From positions 514,527 through 578,526 of the forward strand of contig NZ_LR701459.1 in assembly GCF_902498825.1 (NCBI RefSeq): DNA of 64,000 nt, written 5' to 3'. The stretch comes from Rhizobium sp. EC-SD404. Lineage in GTDB: Bacteria; Pseudomonadota; Alphaproteobacteria; Rhizobiales; Rhizobiaceae. A program made the translations under genes and the position numbers. Below the pieces are notes generated by a model. It was not told the DNA's origin and ran no database searches. It saw only the letters and a program-made list of their open reading frames with translations. This document shows positions 19,383-28,751 of the stretch, in pieces (the first letter of the stretch is position 1; every line of letters begins with the position of its first letter).

Positions 19383-19419
19383 ATGCGGGGACGCAGCCTC
19401 AAAGTCTGCGTCCCCGCAT
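19383..19419 (+). terminator. Intercistronic stem-loop between phnD and phnC
   Basis: A perfect 14-base inverted repeat (ATGCGGGGACGCAG and its complement) with a 9-base loop, 16 bases after the phnD stop and 31 before phnC. No T-run follows, so full termination is unlikely; mRNA stabilisation or attenuation to favour the binding protein is the usual role. Confidence 0.65.
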
Positions 19420-19450
19420 TGCATTTCTGAAGAGGGTCAGGGGCTGGGTC

Positions 19451-20281
19451 ATGCTTGAGGTGGACAAACTCGAGAAGCGCTACAAGACCGGCGACATGGC
19501 GTTGCGCGGCGTTTCTTTCACGGTTGCCAAGGGGCAGGTCGTCGGTCTGATCGGGCCTTCGGGCGCAGGAAAGTCTTCGCTCATTCGCTGCATCAATCGT
19601 CTGGTCGAGCCGACCGGCGGCGCCATTCGGCTGAACGGTCTTGATCTCACGAAACTCTCCGGCGGTGGATTGCGGCAGGCCCGCAGGCGTATCGGCATGA
19701 TCTTTCAGGAATACGCTCTGGTCGAGCGCCTGACGGTCATGGAGAACGTGCTGTCGGGCAGGCTCGGATACGTGCCGTTCTGGCGGTCGTTCTTCCGGCG
19801 TTTCCCGCAGGCGGACGTGGACAAGGCTTTTCAGCTTCTGGATCGCGTCGGGCTGCAGGATCATGTGGACAAGCGCGCTGATGCGCTTTCCGGCGGCCAG
19901 CGCCAGCGCGTCGGCATTGCTCGGGCTCTCGAGCAGGATCCCGAACTGCTGCTCGTCGACGAACCGACGGCATCGCTCGATCCCAAGACATCGCGCCAGA
20001 TCATGCGTCTCATCTGCGAAGTCTGCCGCGAGCGCGAGCTTCCGGCCATCATCAACATCCACGATGTGGTGCTCGCCCAGATGTTCGTCGATCGCATCAT
20101 TGGTTTGCGTGCCGGCGCGGTGGTCTTCGATGGCCCTCCGTCCGACCTCACGGATGCGGCGCTGACCGAGATCTACGGCGAAGAAGACTGGCATGCCATG
20201 CGCAAGACGCGCGAAGAGGACGCGCTCGACGAAAGCGAAACGAAGGCGTTCGAGGCCGAGCGCCTGGCGGAGCTGGTCTAG
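19451..20281 (+). CDS. phnC: Phosphonate ABC transporter ATP-binding protein
   Basis: 276 residues. Walker [10 protein letters not shown] near 33-41, Q-loop [18 protein letters not shown] (the PhnC-typical pattern), signature [14 protein letters not shown], Walker [12 protein letters not shown] and a HDVVLA switch. The C-terminal 30 residues are charged and longer than in many PhnC. Its stop TAG shares its last base with the GTG start of the next gene. Confidence 0.93.
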   Translation: MLEVDKLEKRYKTGDMALRGVSFTVAKGQVVGLIGPSGAGKSSLIRCINRLVEPTGGAIRLNGLDLTKLSGGGLRQARRRIGMIFQEYALVERLTVMENVLSGRLGYVPFWRSFFRRFPQADVDKAFQLLDRVGLQDHVDKRADALSGGQRQRVGIARALEQDPELLLVDEPTASLDPKTSRQIMRLICEVCRERELPAIINIHDVVLAQMFVDRIIGLRAGAVVFDGPPSDLTDAALTEIYGEEDWHAMRKTREEDALDESETKAFEAERLAELV

Positions 20282-21096
20282 TGGTCAGCGCAGTTTCACC
20301 CGCCGGCTTGCGTCGCTGGCGCCGGCCCCCGGTTTTCATAAAGAGCCGGTTCTGGCGCATCGCCATCTATGGTGGTTTTTTCGCCTATCTCGTGCTTGCG
20401 CTCTGGTCGGTCGACCTCGACTGGGCGCGTATCGTGCAAGGCCTCGACCGCGGCCGGCGGTTCGTCGAAGGCTTCATGACGCCGGATTTCACCACCCGCT
20501 GGCGCGACATTCGCCAAGGCATGGTGGAAAGCATCACCATGACGGTGTGTGCGAGCGTCGTCGGCATCCTCATCTCGGTTCCGATCGGCATCGGAGCGGC
20601 GCGCAACATCGCGCCTTGGCCGGTTCACGCCGTGTGCCGCAGCATCATCGCCATCTCTCGCGCGTTCCAGGAAATCATCGTCGCGATCCTGTTCGTGGCG
20701 ATGTTCGGTTTCGGGCCGTTCGCGGGCTTTCTGACGCTGTCCTTCGCGACAATCGGCTTCATCTCCAAGCTGCTCGCCGACGACATCGAGGAAGTCGATG
20801 AGGCGCAGGCGGAGGCTATCCGGGCGACCGGGGCGGGGTGGTGGCAGATCGTCAACTACGCGATCCAGCCGCAGGTCATGCCGCGGCTGATCGGGCTTTC
20901 GCTCTACCGTGTCGACATCAATTTCCGCGAAAGCTCGGTCATCGGTATCGTCGGTGCAGGTGGCATCGGTGCGACGCTCAACACTTCCATGGAGCGGTAC
21001 GATTACAGCACCGCCGGGGCGATCCTGATCCTCATCATCGTCTTCGTCATGCTTGCCGAGTACAGCTCGAGCCACATTCGCAAATGGGTGCAGTGA
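20281..21096 (+). CDS. phnE: Phosphonate ABC transporter permease, first copy
   Basis: 271 residues from GTG at 20281. About six hydrophobic helices; the permease loop EEVDEAQAEAIRATGAGWW and the FRESSVIGIVGAGGIG block are PhnE hallmarks. It overlaps phnC by one base and the second permease by one base (TGATG at 21094-21098). Two PhnE-type permeases in one operon is common in rhizobia and implies a heterodimeric channel. Confidence 0.92.
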   Translation: MVSAVSPAGLRRWRRPPVFIKSRFWRIAIYGGFFAYLVLALWSVDLDWARIVQGLDRGRRFVEGFMTPDFTTRWRDIRQGMVESITMTVCASVVGILISVPIGIGAARNIAPWPVHAVCRSIIAISRAFQEIIVAILFVAMFGFGPFAGFLTLSFATIGFISKLLADDIEEVDEAQAEAIRATGAGWWQIVNYAIQPQVMPRLIGLSLYRVDINFRESSVIGIVGAGGIGATLNTSMERYDYSTAGAILILIIVFVMLAEYSSSHIRKWVQ

Positions 21097-21911
21097 TGCC
21101 GTCCGGTTCGCAGTTGGACACGAGGATCTGGTCGAAGCACACACGGCGCGAGGCGTGGCTTTTATGGGCGGGATGGTTCGCTCTTGCGGTCGTCTTCGTC
21201 CTCTCTTGGCAGGTGATGAACGAGCGCACGATCTGGGCGTTCGTCGAGGATGCACCGCGGCAGGGGGCCGACCTGCTGTCACGGTCGTGGCCGCCGCGCT
21301 GGGACTATCTCGGAAATCTTTGGCAGCCTATCTGGGACACGCTGAACATGGCGACGCTCGGCACGCTACTCGGCACGGTGATGGCCGTGCCGCTGGCGTT
21401 CCTTGCCGCACGGAACACGTCGCCGAGCCTTCTGTTCCTGCGGCCCCTGGCACTGTTCATCATCGTGGCATCGCGATCGATCAATTCGCTCATTTGGGCG
21501 CTGCTGCTCGTCGCGATCATCGGGCCCGGCATTCTCGCCGGCATCCTTTCCATCGCCCTGCGGTCGATCGGGTTCGTGGGCAAGCTGCTTTACGAGTCTA
21601 TCGAAGAGATCGACGAGACGCAGGTGGAGGCCGTGCGCGCCACCGGGGCGGGGCAGCTTCAGTTGATCGACTATGCGATCGTGCCGCAGGTGCTCCCCGC
21701 ATTCGTCGGGATGACGGTCTTCCGCTGGGACATCAATATCCGCGAATCCACTATCCTCGGGCTCGTGGGCGCGGGCGGCATCGGGCTGCAGCTCCAGGGC
21801 TCGCTCAACACGCTCGCCTGGTCGCAGGTGTCGGTGATCTTCGCCGTCATCTTGCTGACGGTGATCCTCTCCGAGTGGGTGTCTTCGAAAGTCCGTCGGG
21901 CCATCATCTGA
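21096..21911 (+). CDS. phnE: Phosphonate ABC transporter permease, second copy
   Basis: 271 residues; the start at 21096 overlaps the previous stop, and upstream in-frame starts lie inside the first permease. It has the same elements as its neighbour (DETQVEAVRATGAGQLQ, INIRESTILGLVGAGGIG) but differs along most of its length, consistent with an old duplication and a heterodimer. Last gene of phnDCEE. Confidence 0.92.
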   Translation: MPSGSQLDTRIWSKHTRREAWLLWAGWFALAVVFVLSWQVMNERTIWAFVEDAPRQGADLLSRSWPPRWDYLGNLWQPIWDTLNMATLGTLLGTVMAVPLAFLAARNTSPSLLFLRPLALFIIVASRSINSLIWALLLVAIIGPGILAGILSIALRSIGFVGKLLYESIEEIDETQVEAVRATGAGQLQLIDYAIVPQVLPAFVGMTVFRWDINIRESTILGLVGAGGIGLQLQGSLNTLAWSQVSVIFAVILLTVILSEWVSSKVRRAII

Positions 21912-22029
21912 GCCCTCGGATTTCCGAAGGCGCATTTTGCAAGCAATCGCTCAATCAGGAGTCATGAAGATTCCTGTTGCCGATCAATCCGGATCAATAT
22001 AGCGTCTCCTCGTGGGATGGAGCGCTGCG

Positions 22030-22779
22030 ATGCCGATGATGGCGATGCATGTGGATGCGGGCATGACGACCGCCGGGCATGACGATGAGATCGATCGCCA
22101 AAGTGCGGTCGTATCGGATGGCGCGGCGCTCGTGCAGCTGCGCGCCTATATACAGAATGCTGGTTTTCAGCGGGGTCAAAAGCTTCCGCCCGAACGTGTT
22201 CTGGGGCCGGAGCTCGGCCTGCGGCGGTTCGAGTTGCGCAAGGCGATGGAGACTCTGGTCGACGAAGGCGTGCTTTGGCGCCATGTCGGCAAGGGTACGT
22301 TCATGGCGCGCCCGACCGATCAATCCGACCAAAATGATCTTACCGCGCTGTCGCGGACCATCAGCCCCGTCGATGTCATGCGGGCGCGGCTCAGCCTCGA
22401 GCCCGCTCTTGCACGGGAAGCCGCGATCCACGCGCCTGCGTCTGCGATCGCGACGATGCGGCTGACCATGGAGCGCAGCCACCTCGCCGGCACCTGGCGT
22501 GAATATGAGGCGCTCGACAACGATTTCCATCGGCAGATCGCCGAGGCAAGCGGCTCGGTCGTGCTTCTTGCGTTGTTCGATCAATTGAACACGCTCCGGC
22601 GCATGGTGGTTTGGGGCAACCTTGCGCGTACCGGAGCGCGGCCGCCGCGCAGTCACTCGAGCTTCACGGAGCACGAGATGATCACCGATGCGATCGAAGC
22701 GCGCGATGCCGATGCCGCCTATGGCGCCATGCGGACGCATTTGCGGTCGGTCGAAGATCGACTGTTCCGCGCACCATGA
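22030..22779 (+). CDS. GntR-family regulator of the FadR/FCD subgroup
   Basis: 249 residues from ATG at 22030 (GGAG seven bases before; GTG at 22012 possible). The winged helix covers about 33-95 (LRAYIQNAGFQRGQKLPPER, LRRFELRKAMETLVDEGVL, HVGKGTFM). The all-helical FCD domain follows, with the metal/acid-binding residues in NDFHRQIAEASG and a distal EHEMITDAI His pair. Such proteins sense carboxylates. The stop overlaps the next ATG (ATGA), tying it to the downstream operon; a GATCAAT direct repeat just upstream may be its operator. Confidence 0.9.
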   Translation: MPMMAMHVDAGMTTAGHDDEIDRQSAVVSDGAALVQLRAYIQNAGFQRGQKLPPERVLGPELGLRRFELRKAMETLVDEGVLWRHVGKGTFMARPTDQSDQNDLTALSRTISPVDVMRARLSLEPALAREAAIHAPASAIATMRLTMERSHLAGTWREYEALDNDFHRQIAEASGSVVLLALFDQLNTLRRMVVWGNLARTGARPPRSHSSFTEHEMITDAIEARDADAAYGAMRTHLRSVEDRLFRAP

Positions 22780-23771
22780 GCACGCAACCTGTGATCAGCG
22801 TCGCCTGTTTCGACCACGATCGGGTGATGCCGGTGATGGATGGTCGCGTGCCGGTCGAAGGCTTTCGGATCGAGCCGCATGTGCTGCCGACCTCGAAGCT
22901 GTTTCCGCTGGCGGTGCAGGAAGCGCGGTTCGACGTGACGGAATTGTCCCTCTCGAGCCACATCCTTCAGGTGGCGCGCGGCGAGGGAGCCTATGTCGCG
23001 ATCCCGGCATTCATTTCGAGGGCTTTTCGTCACAACGGCTTTTTCCGGCGCGCCGGCAGCGGCATCGAAACCCCGGCGGACCTCAAGGGTCGCCGCGTCG
23101 GTGTTCCGGAATACCAGATGACCGCCGCGCTCTGGATGCGCGGCATTCTCAAGGATCAATACGGTGTCGAGGCAACCGATATCGAATGGCGCACGGGCGC
23201 GCTCGATGCCGGCGTGCGGCACGAGCGGCTGCAACTGACGCCGCCGCCTAACCTCAAGATCGTGCCCGTCAGCGACGGAGAAACGCTGCAGTCGCTGCTG
23301 TTGGACGGCCAGATCGACGCGCTGCTCGCTCCCAATCCGCCGAAGGCCTTTGCTGAGGGCGACCCGCGGATCGAGCGCATCTTTCCCGACTTCGAAAAGG
23401 TCGAACAGGACTATTTCGCCGAGACCGGGTTCTTCCCGATCATGCATGTCGTCGCAGTGCGCAAGACCCTCGCCGAGCAGCATCCCGAACTGCCGCGGGC
23501 GCTATACGACGCGTTCTCGACGGCACGAGACGAAGCGTTGCGGCGTCTCGAAGACGTTTGGCTCGGCTCGGCCAACCGGCTGAGCCTGCCATGGCTAAAT
23601 GCATCGATGGAGCGTCTGCGCGCGACGATGGGCCGGGATTACTATCCTTATGGCTATCGCGGAGCGGAACGCGAAGTCGAGGCCATGTGCCGCTATTCGG
23701 TCGAGCAATATCTCGCGCCACGACGTGTCTCGGCGTCCGAATTGTTTCATTCGTCACTCATCGAAACCTGA
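22776..23771 (+). CDS. 4,5-dihydroxyphthalate decarboxylase-like / solute-binding-fold protein
   Basis: 331 residues, no signal peptide, so cytoplasmic. Blocks such as VACFDHDRVMPVMDGRVPVEG at the N-terminus, FDVTELSLSS and FPIMHVVAVRKTL fit the Pht5-like family, whose fold is related to periplasmic binding proteins. Known members decarboxylate 4,5-dihydroxyphthalate, but many annotated members lack evidence for that reaction. Co-translated with the GntR regulator and followed by TctCBA, so it may act on, or sense, the carboxylate imported by that system. Confidence 0.75.
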   Translation: MSTQPVISVACFDHDRVMPVMDGRVPVEGFRIEPHVLPTSKLFPLAVQEARFDVTELSLSSHILQVARGEGAYVAIPAFISRAFRHNGFFRRAGSGIETPADLKGRRVGVPEYQMTAALWMRGILKDQYGVEATDIEWRTGALDAGVRHERLQLTPPPNLKIVPVSDGETLQSLLLDGQIDALLAPNPPKAFAEGDPRIERIFPDFEKVEQDYFAETGFFPIMHVVAVRKTLAEQHPELPRALYDAFSTARDEALRRLEDVWLGSANRLSLPWLNASMERLRATMGRDYYPYGYRGAEREVEAMCRYSVEQYLAPRRVSASELFHSSLIET

Positions 23772-23847
23772 AAGGAGGGCCATTCGAAAGCAGCCGGAGC
23801 CCGATCAGACGGAAGACATCAATCATTATCTTGGGAGGAGACCAATA

Positions 23848-24831
23848 ATGAGCTTTTTCAAACTCAGTGCTTCACTGGCGCTGTGCGCCACGCTTGCCGG
23901 CACCCCGGCCGCTTTCGCGCAAGAGGAGATGCGCGCGCCGGAAGGCCCGATCGAATTCACCGTCGGCGCCGGTGCGGGCGGATCGCCCGACATCATCATG
24001 CGCACCATCGCCCAGATCATGAACGAGGAAGGGATCGTCGAGAACCCGATCGTCATTCAGAACCGGTCCGGCGGCGGCCACTCCAATGCCTACAATCACG
24101 TGCTCGGTCTGCCGGGCAACGAGACGACGCTGCTGACCTTGGCTTCACCGGTCTTCACCACGCCGATCGTCCAGGGCACCGATTCCGTCATCGATCAGAT
24201 CACGCCGATCGCCGGCTTCGTGCAGTCGGAACTCGTGCTGCTCACCACGCCTGACAGCCCCTACAACTCGCTGCAGGATTTTGTCGCGGCTGCAACGGAA
24301 CAGCCGGGTCGCGTCCGCATCGCCGGTGGCGCCTCGGGCGGCAACGACCATGTCGCGACGGGATTGATCGAAAAGGCGGCCGGGATCACGCTCACCTATA
24401 TTCCCCACGAAAGCGGCTCTGCCGCACGGGCGACATTCCTCGGCGGTAACGTCGAAGGCCATTTCGCAACGCTTGCGGAAGGTCTCGAGGCGATCAATGC
24501 CGGCCAAGCAAAGGCGCTTGCGATCCTGTCGGCGGAACGCCGGACGGAAGAGGGCTATGCCGACGTGCCGACCGCAACGGAGCAGGGCGTGGACGTCGTC
24601 TACACCCAGTTCTGGGGTGTCGGCGGACCGCCGGATCTCGATCCTGCCGTTGCTGCCTGGTGGGCCGACAAGTTCGAGCAGGCAACGCAGTCGGCACGCT
24701 GGCAGGAAAGCCTCACGGCAAACATGCAACTCGGCGAATTCTACGGGCTCGAGGAAGCTGGCGACTACTTCGCGCGCGAACAGGAAACGTTCCGTACGGT
24801 CCTGACGCAGGTCGGTCTGGCTGCACAATAA
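23848..24831 (+). CDS. tctC: Tripartite tricarboxylate transporter substrate-binding protein
   Basis: 327 residues from ATG at 23848 after GGGAGGAG. Signal peptide of about 25 residues ending AFAQ, then the Bug/TctC fold: FTVGAGAGGSPDIIMRTIA, IQNRSGGGHSNAYNHV and GGASGGNDHVATGLIE. Binds a carboxylic acid in the periplasm. The FCD regulator and Pht5-like gene upstream suggest an aromatic or small organic acid rather than citrate; inference only. Confidence 0.9.
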   Translation: MSFFKLSASLALCATLAGTPAAFAQEEMRAPEGPIEFTVGAGAGGSPDIIMRTIAQIMNEEGIVENPIVIQNRSGGGHSNAYNHVLGLPGNETTLLTLASPVFTTPIVQGTDSVIDQITPIAGFVQSELVLLTTPDSPYNSLQDFVAAATEQPGRVRIAGGASGGNDHVATGLIEKAAGITLTYIPHESGSAARATFLGGNVEGHFATLAEGLEAINAGQAKALAILSAERRTEEGYADVPTATEQGVDVVYTQFWGVGGPPDLDPAVAAWWADKFEQATQSARWQESLTANMQLGEFYGLEEAGDYFAREQETFRTVLTQVGLAAQ

Positions 24832-24859
24832 TGTGCTCGGCACTCAGTGAGGGCATCCG

Positions 24860-25378
24860 ATGACCCAACCACTCGCCCCTCTGGCGGCTCCTCCGGAAAC
24901 GGAGGTGCCTGCCGCGCCCGTGTACCGGGTGACGGCACTCGACTATGTGCCGGCAGTGGCGATGATCGCTCTGTCGATCGCGATCTTCGTTGGAACGGCG
25001 GGTCTCAAATACTGGGACAATGTCACGCCTGGCGCGCGCTTTCTGCCGATCTGGCTTTCCGGCGCAGGCATGCTGCTCGGAATTCTGCTGTTCGTCTCGC
25101 TGAGGCGCGGCGGTGACGGTGGCGTTCTCGATCTGCCCGATCGCGTGGGTTTGCGGCGGGCTGTGATGGCGCTTGCTTCGATGGCGATTTTCGTCGTCCT
25201 CGCCCCCATGCTCGGCATGGTCCCCGTGGCCGGGCTGTTCATGCTGTTCATGCTGCTCGGCGTGCTTGGCCAGCGCCTCGTTCCGAGCCTTGTCACGACG
25301 GCCATCGTCGTCTTCGGACTGAAATTCATTTTCGCTTACGGGCTTTCGGTTCCGCTTCCGGCACCGCTCGGCTTCTGA
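24860..25378 (+). CDS. tctB: Tripartite tricarboxylate transporter TctB, small membrane subunit
   Basis: 172 residues with four predicted helices (about 32-50, 63-83, 102-125, 128-165), the TctB layout. It lies 28 bases after tctC and 24 before tctA. Assembles with TctA in the inner membrane. Confidence 0.88.
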   Translation: MTQPLAPLAAPPETEVPAAPVYRVTALDYVPAVAMIALSIAIFVGTAGLKYWDNVTPGARFLPIWLSGAGMLLGILLFVSLRRGGDGGVLDLPDRVGLRRAVMALASMAIFVVLAPMLGMVPVAGLFMLFMLLGVLGQRLVPSLVTTAIVVFGLKFIFAYGLSVPLPAPLGF

Positions 25379-25402
25379 CGCGACCATTTGGCGGAATAAG
25401 CC

Positions 25403-26887
25403 ATGTTCGACCTTTTGCTTCAGGGATTTGCAGTGGCTTTCCAGCCGTCAAATCTTGCCTTCATTTTCGTCGGCGTGCTTCTCGGCCAGATCATCGGCGC
25501 TCTACCGGGCGTCGGGCCGGCTGCCGGCATGGCGCTTCTTCTGCCGCTCACCTTCGGGCTCGAGCCGGTAACGGCCATCATGATGCTCGCCGGCATCATG
25601 TATGGCGGACAATACGGCGGTACGCTCACCTCCGTGCTCATCAACGTGCCCGGCGAGGCTTCCGGTGTCATGACCGCGGTCGACGGTCACCAGATGGCCC
25701 GCAACGGCCGTGGCGGTGCTGCGCTCAGCATCGCGGCCATCGGCTCGTTCATCGCCGGCATCGGCGCCGTCTGCGCGGTCGCTTTCATCACTCCGGCGCT
25801 TTCGGGTTTCGCGCTTCGGTTCAACGCCCCGGAATACTTTCTTCTCGCCGCACTCGGCATCATCGCAACAGCTAGTCTTGGTGCAACGCCGATCCGGTCG
25901 CTGATGGCCGGCGTGCTCGGCCTGATGATCGCGCTTGTTGGAACGGATCCGCTTGCCGGTACGCCGCGACTTACCTTCGGCCAGCCGGCGCTCTATGAGG
26001 GAATCGACTTCATTCCCGTCGCCATCGGCGTTTTCGGCATCGCAGAAGTGCTGGCGTCGCTGGAGCGGGCGCATGACATGCATCCGATCCGCACACGGCT
26101 CAAGGATATGTGGCTGACATCGGCGGAGTGGACGGCAAGCCGCATGGCGATCGTTCGCGGTGGCTTCATCGGTCTTTTCGTCGGCATCATGCCGGGCGCC
26201 GGCGCCTCGATCGCGTCGCTTCTCGCCTATCTCACCGAGCGGCGGTTCAGCCGCAACCCGGAAATGTTCGGCAAGGGTGCGATCGATGGCGTTGCCGCGG
26301 CAGAGGCGGCCAACAACTCCGCGTCGCACGGTGCGATGATCCCGATGCTGTCGCTTGCCATTCCAGGCAATGCGAGTACCGCAGTGCTGCTCGCGGCACT
26401 CATCCTGCATGGCGTGCGGCCGGGACCCATGCTCATGACGCAGGAAGCGACGCTCGTCTGGGGCCTGATCGCGAGCATGTTCATCGGCAATGTCATGCTG
26501 CTGGTCATGAACCTGCCGATGGCGCCGCTTTTCGCTTCGCTGCTGCGCATCCCCTATGTCTATCTCGCCCCGGGTATCCTGGTGATCTCGCTCGTCGGTG
26601 CCTATGCCGCGACGCTCGATTTCGGCACGGTCTGGATGTGCATCTTCTTCGGCCTGCTCGGCTGGCTGATGATGAAGTTCGATATCCCGCGGCCGCCGCT
26701 GGTTCTTGCGCTGGTGCTCGCGCCGCTTTTGGAAACGTCGCTGCGGCAGTCCCTGCTGCTCTCCTTCGGCAGCCCGATGATCTTCATCGAGCGTCCGATC
26801 TCGGCGGTGCTTCTGGTGGTGGTTGCCTTCGCGCTCATACTGCCGGTCTGGAGCGCGGTGAAGCGCAGGCGTGCGCGCATCGCCTGA
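25403..26887 (+). CDS. tctA: Tripartite tricarboxylate transporter TctA, large membrane subunit
   Basis: 494 residues, about eleven to twelve helices. The conserved GxxxGxxPGxG motif appears near residue 27 (GQIIGALPGVGPAAG) and repeats as GLFVGIMPGAGAS near 257; both are TctA signatures, as is GGQYGGTLTSVLINVPGEA. Ion-driven carboxylate uptake. A rho-independent terminator follows 22 bases after the stop. Confidence 0.93.
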   Translation: MFDLLLQGFAVAFQPSNLAFIFVGVLLGQIIGALPGVGPAAGMALLLPLTFGLEPVTAIMMLAGIMYGGQYGGTLTSVLINVPGEASGVMTAVDGHQMARNGRGGAALSIAAIGSFIAGIGAVCAVAFITPALSGFALRFNAPEYFLLAALGIIATASLGATPIRSLMAGVLGLMIALVGTDPLAGTPRLTFGQPALYEGIDFIPVAIGVFGIAEVLASLERAHDMHPIRTRLKDMWLTSAEWTASRMAIVRGGFIGLFVGIMPGAGASIASLLAYLTERRFSRNPEMFGKGAIDGVAAAEAANNSASHGAMIPMLSLAIPGNASTAVLLAALILHGVRPGPMLMTQEATLVWGLIASMFIGNVMLLVMNLPMAPLFASLLRIPYVYLAPGILVISLVGAYAATLDFGTVWMCIFFGLLGWLMMKFDIPRPPLVLALVLAPLLETSLRQSLLLSFGSPMIFIERPISAVLLVVVAFALILPVWSAVKRRRARIA

Positions 26888-26908
26888 TAACGGCGATCGT
26901 GAAACAAA

Positions 26909-26933
26909 AAACGGGGGCCACTGGCCCCCGTTT
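26909..26933. terminator. Rho-independent terminator, usable from both sides
   Basis: An 11-base perfect stem (AAACGGGGGCC against GGCCCCCGTTT) with a 3-base loop lies between convergent tctA and the flavin monooxygenase gene. T/A runs flank both sides (AAACAAAA before, TTTCCGTTCT after), so it can end both transcripts. Confidence 0.85.
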
Positions 26934-26951
26934 CCGTTCTGAGCTTTCCGA

Positions 26952-28751
26952 TCAGCCCTTGTGGTGGCTTTCCTGCAGCCCGTAGACCGGGGTCGGGATG
27001 CCTTCCATCCGCGCCTTCAACTGCAGCGACAGGAACTGCGAATAGTGGCGCGACTGGTGGAGATTGCCGCCGTGGAACCAGAGCGCTTCCTGTTGCGTCG
27101 GCTTCCACATGTTGCGCTGCTCGCCTTCCCACGGTCCCGGATCCTTCGGCGTGCCCGAGCCGAGGCCCCAGCACTTGCCCACCTTGTCGGCCGTTTCCTG
27201 ATCGATGAGGTCTGCGACCCAGCCGTTCATCGAGCCGTAGCCGGTGGCATAGACGATCACGTCAGCCGGGATTTCCTTGCCGTTGTCGAGCTTCACACCA
27301 TTCTCGGTGATCTCCTCCACCTGGCCGGCGACGAGCTTGATCTTGCCGTCGATGATCAGCTGCGAGGCACCGATGTCGATGTAATAGCCCGAGCCGCGGC
27401 GTAGATATTTCATGAACAGACCTGAATCGTCGGCGCCGAAATCGAGCCGGAAGCCGGCTTTCTCGAGGTCCTCGTAGAACTTCGCATCGACCTCGCGGAT
27501 CTTGTCGTAAACCGGCTTCTGGAACTCGTGCAGGATCGCATAGGGGAGCGAGGCGAAGATGAGGTCGGCCTTTGCCGTCGTCATGCCGCCCTGGACCGCG
27601 CGCTCGGAATAGAGATCGCCGAGGCCGATTTCCATCAGGCTGTCGGATTTCACGATATGGGTGGTCGAGCGCTGGATCATGGTCACGTCGACGCCGGCTT
27701 CGTAGAGCGCGGCGCAGATGTCGTGGGCGGAATTGTTGGAGCCGATGACGGCCACCTTCTTGCCCTTATAGCCATCCGGTCCCGGGTGCTGGGAGGAGTG
27801 GTGCTGCTCGCCCTTGAAGCGGTCGCGGCCCTTGAAGTTCGGAATGTTGGCCTTGCCGGACATGCCTGTCGCGAAGACGAGCTGCTTCGGCTTCAGCGTG
27901 ATTTCCTTGCCGTCGCGTTCCACGACGACGGTCCATTCCTTGGTGTTTTCGTCGTACTCCGCGGATTTGGCGGTGGTGCTGGTCCAGTAGTTCAGCTCCA
28001 TCACCTTGGCGTACATTTCCAGCCAATCGCCTATCTTGTCCTTGGGCGAGAAGACCGGCCAGTTCTTCGGAAAATCGAGATAGGGAAGGTGGTCGTACCA
28101 GACCGGGTCGTGCAGGCAGAGCGACTTGTAGCGCTTGCGCCAGCTGTCGCCGGCACGTTCGTTCTTCTCGACGATGATCGTCGGAACGCCGAGCTGGCGC
28201 AGCCGGGCACCGAGCGCGATGCCGCCCTGGCCGCCGCCGATGATGACGACATAGGGCTGCTTCTCGTAACCGAGCGTGCGCAGTTCCTCTTCGCGCTCCT
28301 CGATCCAGTTCTTCGTGCCGACATCCTGGCCATGCTTGGCGCCGAGCGGGCGGGTGAAACCGGATTTCTCCTCATAGCCCTTGAGCTCGACCATCGTCGT
28401 CAGCAGCGTCCAGATCTGGCCGTTTTTCACCCGGATAAGGCCGTAGCCGCGGGCAACGGCCGTCTCGAAGGAAATCCAGCTTTCCATCAGGCCGTCGTTT
28501 TCGGTGGCGTCCTCGCCTTCGGCGACTTTCCAGTTCGTCGGCTTCACCTCGTCAAGGCGCGCTTGCAGCATGTCCTTGACCTGGGCGCGACCTTCCATGG
28601 TCTTGATGTTCCAGGTGAAGGCCACGAGATCGCGCCAGTAACACTGGTCTGCAAACATGCCGACCGCTTCGTCGATCTGCCCGCCTTCGAGCGCGTTTCC
28701 GAACGTGTCCAGAAAAGCCTGCATGCGCGTGCTGGGTGTCTTGTCGAGCAT
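26952..28751 (-). CDS. Flavin-containing monooxygenase with N-terminal NTF2-like domain
   Basis: 599 residues. About residues 1-135 look like an NTF2/SnoaL-type domain (QAFLDTFGNALEGGQIDEAVGMF, CYWRDL). The FMO core starts near 165 with the FAD motif GGGQGG, then the FxGxxxH fingerprint (FKGEQHHSSQH, with His in place of the usual final Tyr/Phe) and the NADPH motif VIGSNNSAHD. This two-domain form occurs in many alphaproteobacterial and plant YUCCA-like relatives. Possible N- or S-oxygenation or Baeyer-Villiger chemistry; substrate unknown. Faces TctA tail-to-tail. Confidence 0.88.
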   Translation of the reverse strand: MLDKTPSTRMQAFLDTFGNALEGGQIDEAVGMFADQCYWRDLVAFTWNIKTMEGRAQVKDMLQARLDEVKPTNWKVAEGEDATENDGLMESWISFETAVARGYGLIRVKNGQIWTLLTTMVELKGYEEKSGFTRPLGAKHGQDVGTKNWIEEREEELRTLGYEKQPYVVIIGGGQGGIALGARLRQLGVPTIIVEKNERAGDSWRKRYKSLCLHDPVWYDHLPYLDFPKNWPVFSPKDKIGDWLEMYAKVMELNYWTSTTAKSAEYDENTKEWTVVVERDGKEITLKPKQLVFATGMSGKANIPNFKGRDRFKGEQHHSSQHPGPDGYKGKKVAVIGSNNSAHDICAALYEAGVDVTMIQRSTTHIVKSDSLMEIGLGDLYSERAVQGGMTTAKADLIFASLPYAILHEFQKPVYDKIREVDAKFYEDLEKAGFRLDFGADDSGLFMKYLRRGSGYYIDIGASQLIIDGKIKLVAGQVEEITENGVKLDNGKEIPADVIVYATGYGSMNGWVADLIDQETADKVGKCWGLGSGTPKDPGPWEGEQRNMWKPTQQEALWFHGGNLHQSRHYSQFLSLQLKARMEGIPTPVYGLQESHHKG

